This document shows, piece after piece, positions 62,422 to 64,000 of a stretch of DNA of 64,000 nucleotides (position 1 is the stretch's first letter; the number at the start of each line of letters is the position of its first letter). Origin of the DNA: Lachnospiraceae bacterium (GTDB lineage Bacteria; Bacillota; Clostridia; Lachnospirales; Lachnospiraceae); contig JAFOEY010000032.1 of NCBI GenBank assembly GCA_017387565.1, positions 1-64,000 of the forward strand. The letters are read 5' to 3'. The translations under genes and the position numbers were made by a program. The notes under the pieces are model-generated. The model did no database searches. It was not told the DNA's origin and was given only the letters and a program-made list of their open reading frames with translations.

Positions 62422-63864
62422 ATGAAACAGATTTTTGTGATTTATGATGACAGTAAAATGCCCGGCAAAGAAATAAAAACAATTACCGGTGCCAAATCCT
62501 ACGGCGAGACGATTTTTAAGCGTGTGACATTAAAAGACCGTATGGAAGCAGAAATCGTCAAAGAAAAACAGGTGCTTACCGTTTTTAATTATAAGGGTGA
62601 AAAAGACAATGCTGCTTTGTTTGCGGCACTTCCGCTGGATAACAATACAACCATTGTGCATCTGTATTCTAATTTCGGATTAAAGGATACCAAGGCTTTT
62701 TCCGTCCTTTTGAAAAAAGCGGAATTTATGAATGAATCCTATACCGCTTTTTGTGACAATAAGCCGGCCATGAGCTTTTTAGACGGAGCAGACAATTATA
62801 AAAAGGCGTTTGATTCTTTGATTGCCGGGGAATATGAGGCAGAAAGAATTGAAAACGATGCATTTATGGATTTGTCAGTCAGAGCTAATTTCTTAACCTT
62901 TATCACAGGCGGCTTTGATGCCCGTTTCTTTAATGCGCTGGCAGGTGATGAATATACCGTAACCAAGAGATCCACCAAAAAAGAAAAGATCAAGGCAGAG
63001 TATCAGTTTTATTATCTCCTTCCGGAAACGATGAAAATGTGGTTTGTCATGCCTTATGACTATAAAGAGGATGCGGATGGAGCTTCTTATACCATGGAAC
63101 GGTTTCATATGACGGATATCGCCATTCGTTTTGTCCATGGTGCAGTTGACGAAGAAGAATTGAAAGATATTCTGGATAAGCTGTTTTACTTTATTAACCT
63201 GCGTGCAACCAAAGAAGTTTCTCCTGACGTAGGAAAGGCTGTCGCCAAAGAACTCTATATTGATAAGCTGGCTGCCCGTATGGAAGAATTGAAAAAGTAT
63301 AAAGAATATGAGCAGTTTGATTCGATGATTAAAATGGGAACGTCTTATGACGGAATTGCAGATGTTGTTTCAAAATATGAAAAGCTGTATGAAAAATTAG
63401 CAGTGGCTAACAATCGTAGCTATGGCAAGCTGGCTGTAGGACATGGGGATCTTTGTTTTTCCAATATTCTTTACAGTAAAGAAGCAGAAATTCTCAAACT
63501 GATAGATCCCAAAGGGGCACTGATTCAAGAAGAACTGTATACGGACCCTTATTATGATCTGGCAAAGCTTTCCCATTCCATTTGTGGCTGTTATGACTTT
63601 TTTAACAGCGGTCTGTATGAAATCTCAATCAAAAGAGATTTGAAACTGGATCTGACGATTGATACGGATAATACAGTTTATAAGGAAATTTTCAAATCCT
63701 ATTTACAGGAGAATGGATACAATTATGCGCTGGTAAGGCTGTATGAGGCGAGCCTCTTTTTGTCCATGCTCCCCTATCATATGGATCAGCCCGGTAAGGT
63801 ATTCGGATTTTTATTAAATGCAATTAAAATATTAGATGAGGTGGAAACATGTACGAAGGATTGA
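62422..63864 (+). CDS. APH/choline kinase-like phosphotransferase
   Basis: A 480-residue protein. Residues 340-400 contain LAVGHGDLCFSNILYSKEA, the catalytic H-G-D-X-X-X-X-N-I motif, and LKLIDPKGALIQEELYTDPYYDLAKLSHS, the D-P-X-G metal site with the following DPYYDLAK, as in aminoglycoside phosphotransferase/choline kinase-fold enzymes. The N-terminal 150 residues, FVIYDDSKMPGKEIKTITG and on, look like a different fold. It lies between a flippase-like protein and a HAD protein; it may phosphorylate a sugar or amino alcohol for surface decoration (inference). Its end overlaps the HAD gene by 16 bases. Confidence 0.7.
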   Translation: MKQIFVIYDDSKMPGKEIKTITGAKSYGETIFKRVTLKDRMEAEIVKEKQVLTVFNYKGEKDNAALFAALPLDNNTTIVHLYSNFGLKDTKAFSVLLKKAEFMNESYTAFCDNKPAMSFLDGADNYKKAFDSLIAGEYEAERIENDAFMDLSVRANFLTFITGGFDARFFNALAGDEYTVTKRSTKKEKIKAEYQFYYLLPETMKMWFVMPYDYKEDADGASYTMERFHMTDIAIRFVHGAVDEEELKDILDKLFYFINLRATKEVSPDVGKAVAKELYIDKLAARMEELKKYKEYEQFDSMIKMGTSYDGIADVVSKYEKLYEKLAVANNRSYGKLAVGHGDLCFSNILYSKEAEILKLIDPKGALIQEELYTDPYYDLAKLSHSICGCYDFFNSGLYEISIKRDLKLDLTIDTDNTVYKEIFKSYLQENGYNYALVRLYEASLFLSMLPYHMDQPGKVFGFLLNAIKILDEVETCTKD

Positions 63865-64000
63865 CATTTTGCTTTGATATTGACGGCACTCTGTGCCCGA
63901 TTAAGAAAAAAGAAGAGGAATACATTGATCTGGTTCCTTTTCCGGAAATGCTTGCAAAACTGCGCGAATACAAAGAAGGTGGAGCTAAAATCGTGCTTTT
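63849..64000 (+). CDS. HAD-family hydrolase, N-terminal part (runs off the window)
   Basis: Only 50 codons are visible. FCFDIDGTLCPIKKKEEEYI contains the D-X-D-G-T nucleophile loop of HAD phosphatases, followed by VPFPEMLAKLREYKEGGAKIV, the motif II region start. This resembles capsule biosynthesis-type phosphatases. It overlaps the preceding kinase-like gene by 16 bases and continues beyond position 64000. Confidence 0.8.
   Translation, partial: MYEGLTFCFDIDGTLCPIKKKEEEYIDLVPFPEMLAKLREYKEGGAKIVL

Noticed and set aside
1-64000. tRNA, rRNA, riboswitches, IS elements with transposase
   Set aside because: I looked for cloverleaf ends, rRNA-like conserved stretches, T-box-like leaders and transposase motifs and saw none I could support.

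Overview
The window looks like part of the chromosome of a low-to-moderate-GC Gram-positive bacterium, most likely a Lachnospiraceae-type Bacillota (Butyrivibrio/Roseburia-like). This is inferred from strong AGGAGG-type ribosome binding sites, the AT-rich composition, a GH25 cell-wall lysozyme, DUF4214 and DUF6077-like proteins, an Rpn-type nuclease and the protein styles; no rRNA or housekeeping marker fixes the taxon. Almost every gene lies on the + strand, and nearly all belong to surface polysaccharide synthesis.

Region 1 (1-4.4 kb) is a sugar-modification module: the end of a WecE-like aminotransferase, an ATP-grasp ligase, a membrane-anchored GT2, a divergent PLP-fold protein and a DmpG-like aldolase. 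Region 2 (4.4-20.0 kb) is a pseudaminic-acid (nonulosonate) cassette: pseB, pseC, an aldo/keto reductase, an SpsF-type cytidylyltransferase, a class III aminotransferase, a Wzx-type flippase, two candidate nonulosonyltransferases, a Wzy-like membrane protein, pseI, pseH and pseG. It holds relics of an older version: two pseG fragments, a pseI tail, an acetyltransferase scrap and a MaoC-like remnant on the minus strand.

Region 3 (20.8-36.6 kb) is an ABC-transporter-dependent, probably rhamnose-containing polymer system: gmd and rmd (GDP-D-rhamnose), rfbD, large membrane proteins, a methyltransferase followed by a kinase-like coiled-coil protein (WbdD-like chain terminator candidate), an RgpF-type rhamnan protein, an epimerase, a Wzm permease with an unusual exported N-terminal domain, and a Wzt ATPase with a C-terminal carbohydrate-recognition domain. 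Region 4 (36.8-48.6 kb) has rfbC, an MBOAT/AlgJ-like O-acylation pair, a secreted glycosidase-like protein with DUF4214 repeats, three GT2 enzymes and a membrane protein.

Region 5 (48.6-51.3 kb) is an accessory insert: AT-rich 59-bp tandem repeats, an ORC-like AAA ATPase and an Rpn-family nuclease. Region 6 (51.4-64 kb) returns to cell-surface genes: rfbB, a 174-nt palindromic element, rfbA, a GH25 lysozyme, an array of 74-bp hairpin repeats, a two-domain GT2, a 36-bp repeat, phosphoglucomutase, GtrA, another GT2, and a flippase-like/kinase-like/HAD set running off the end.

Together the genes supply dTDP-L-rhamnose, GDP-D-rhamnose and (probably) CMP-pseudaminate, assemble glycans by a Wzx/Wzy-like route and by an ABC-transporter route, and decorate them with acyl, methyl and possibly phosphate groups. 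The most unusual items are the WbdD/Wzt-like termination set in a presumed Gram-positive, the 74-bp hairpin array, the 174-nt palindrome, the split membrane/phosphoesterase gene, and the gene relics in the nonulosonate cassette.
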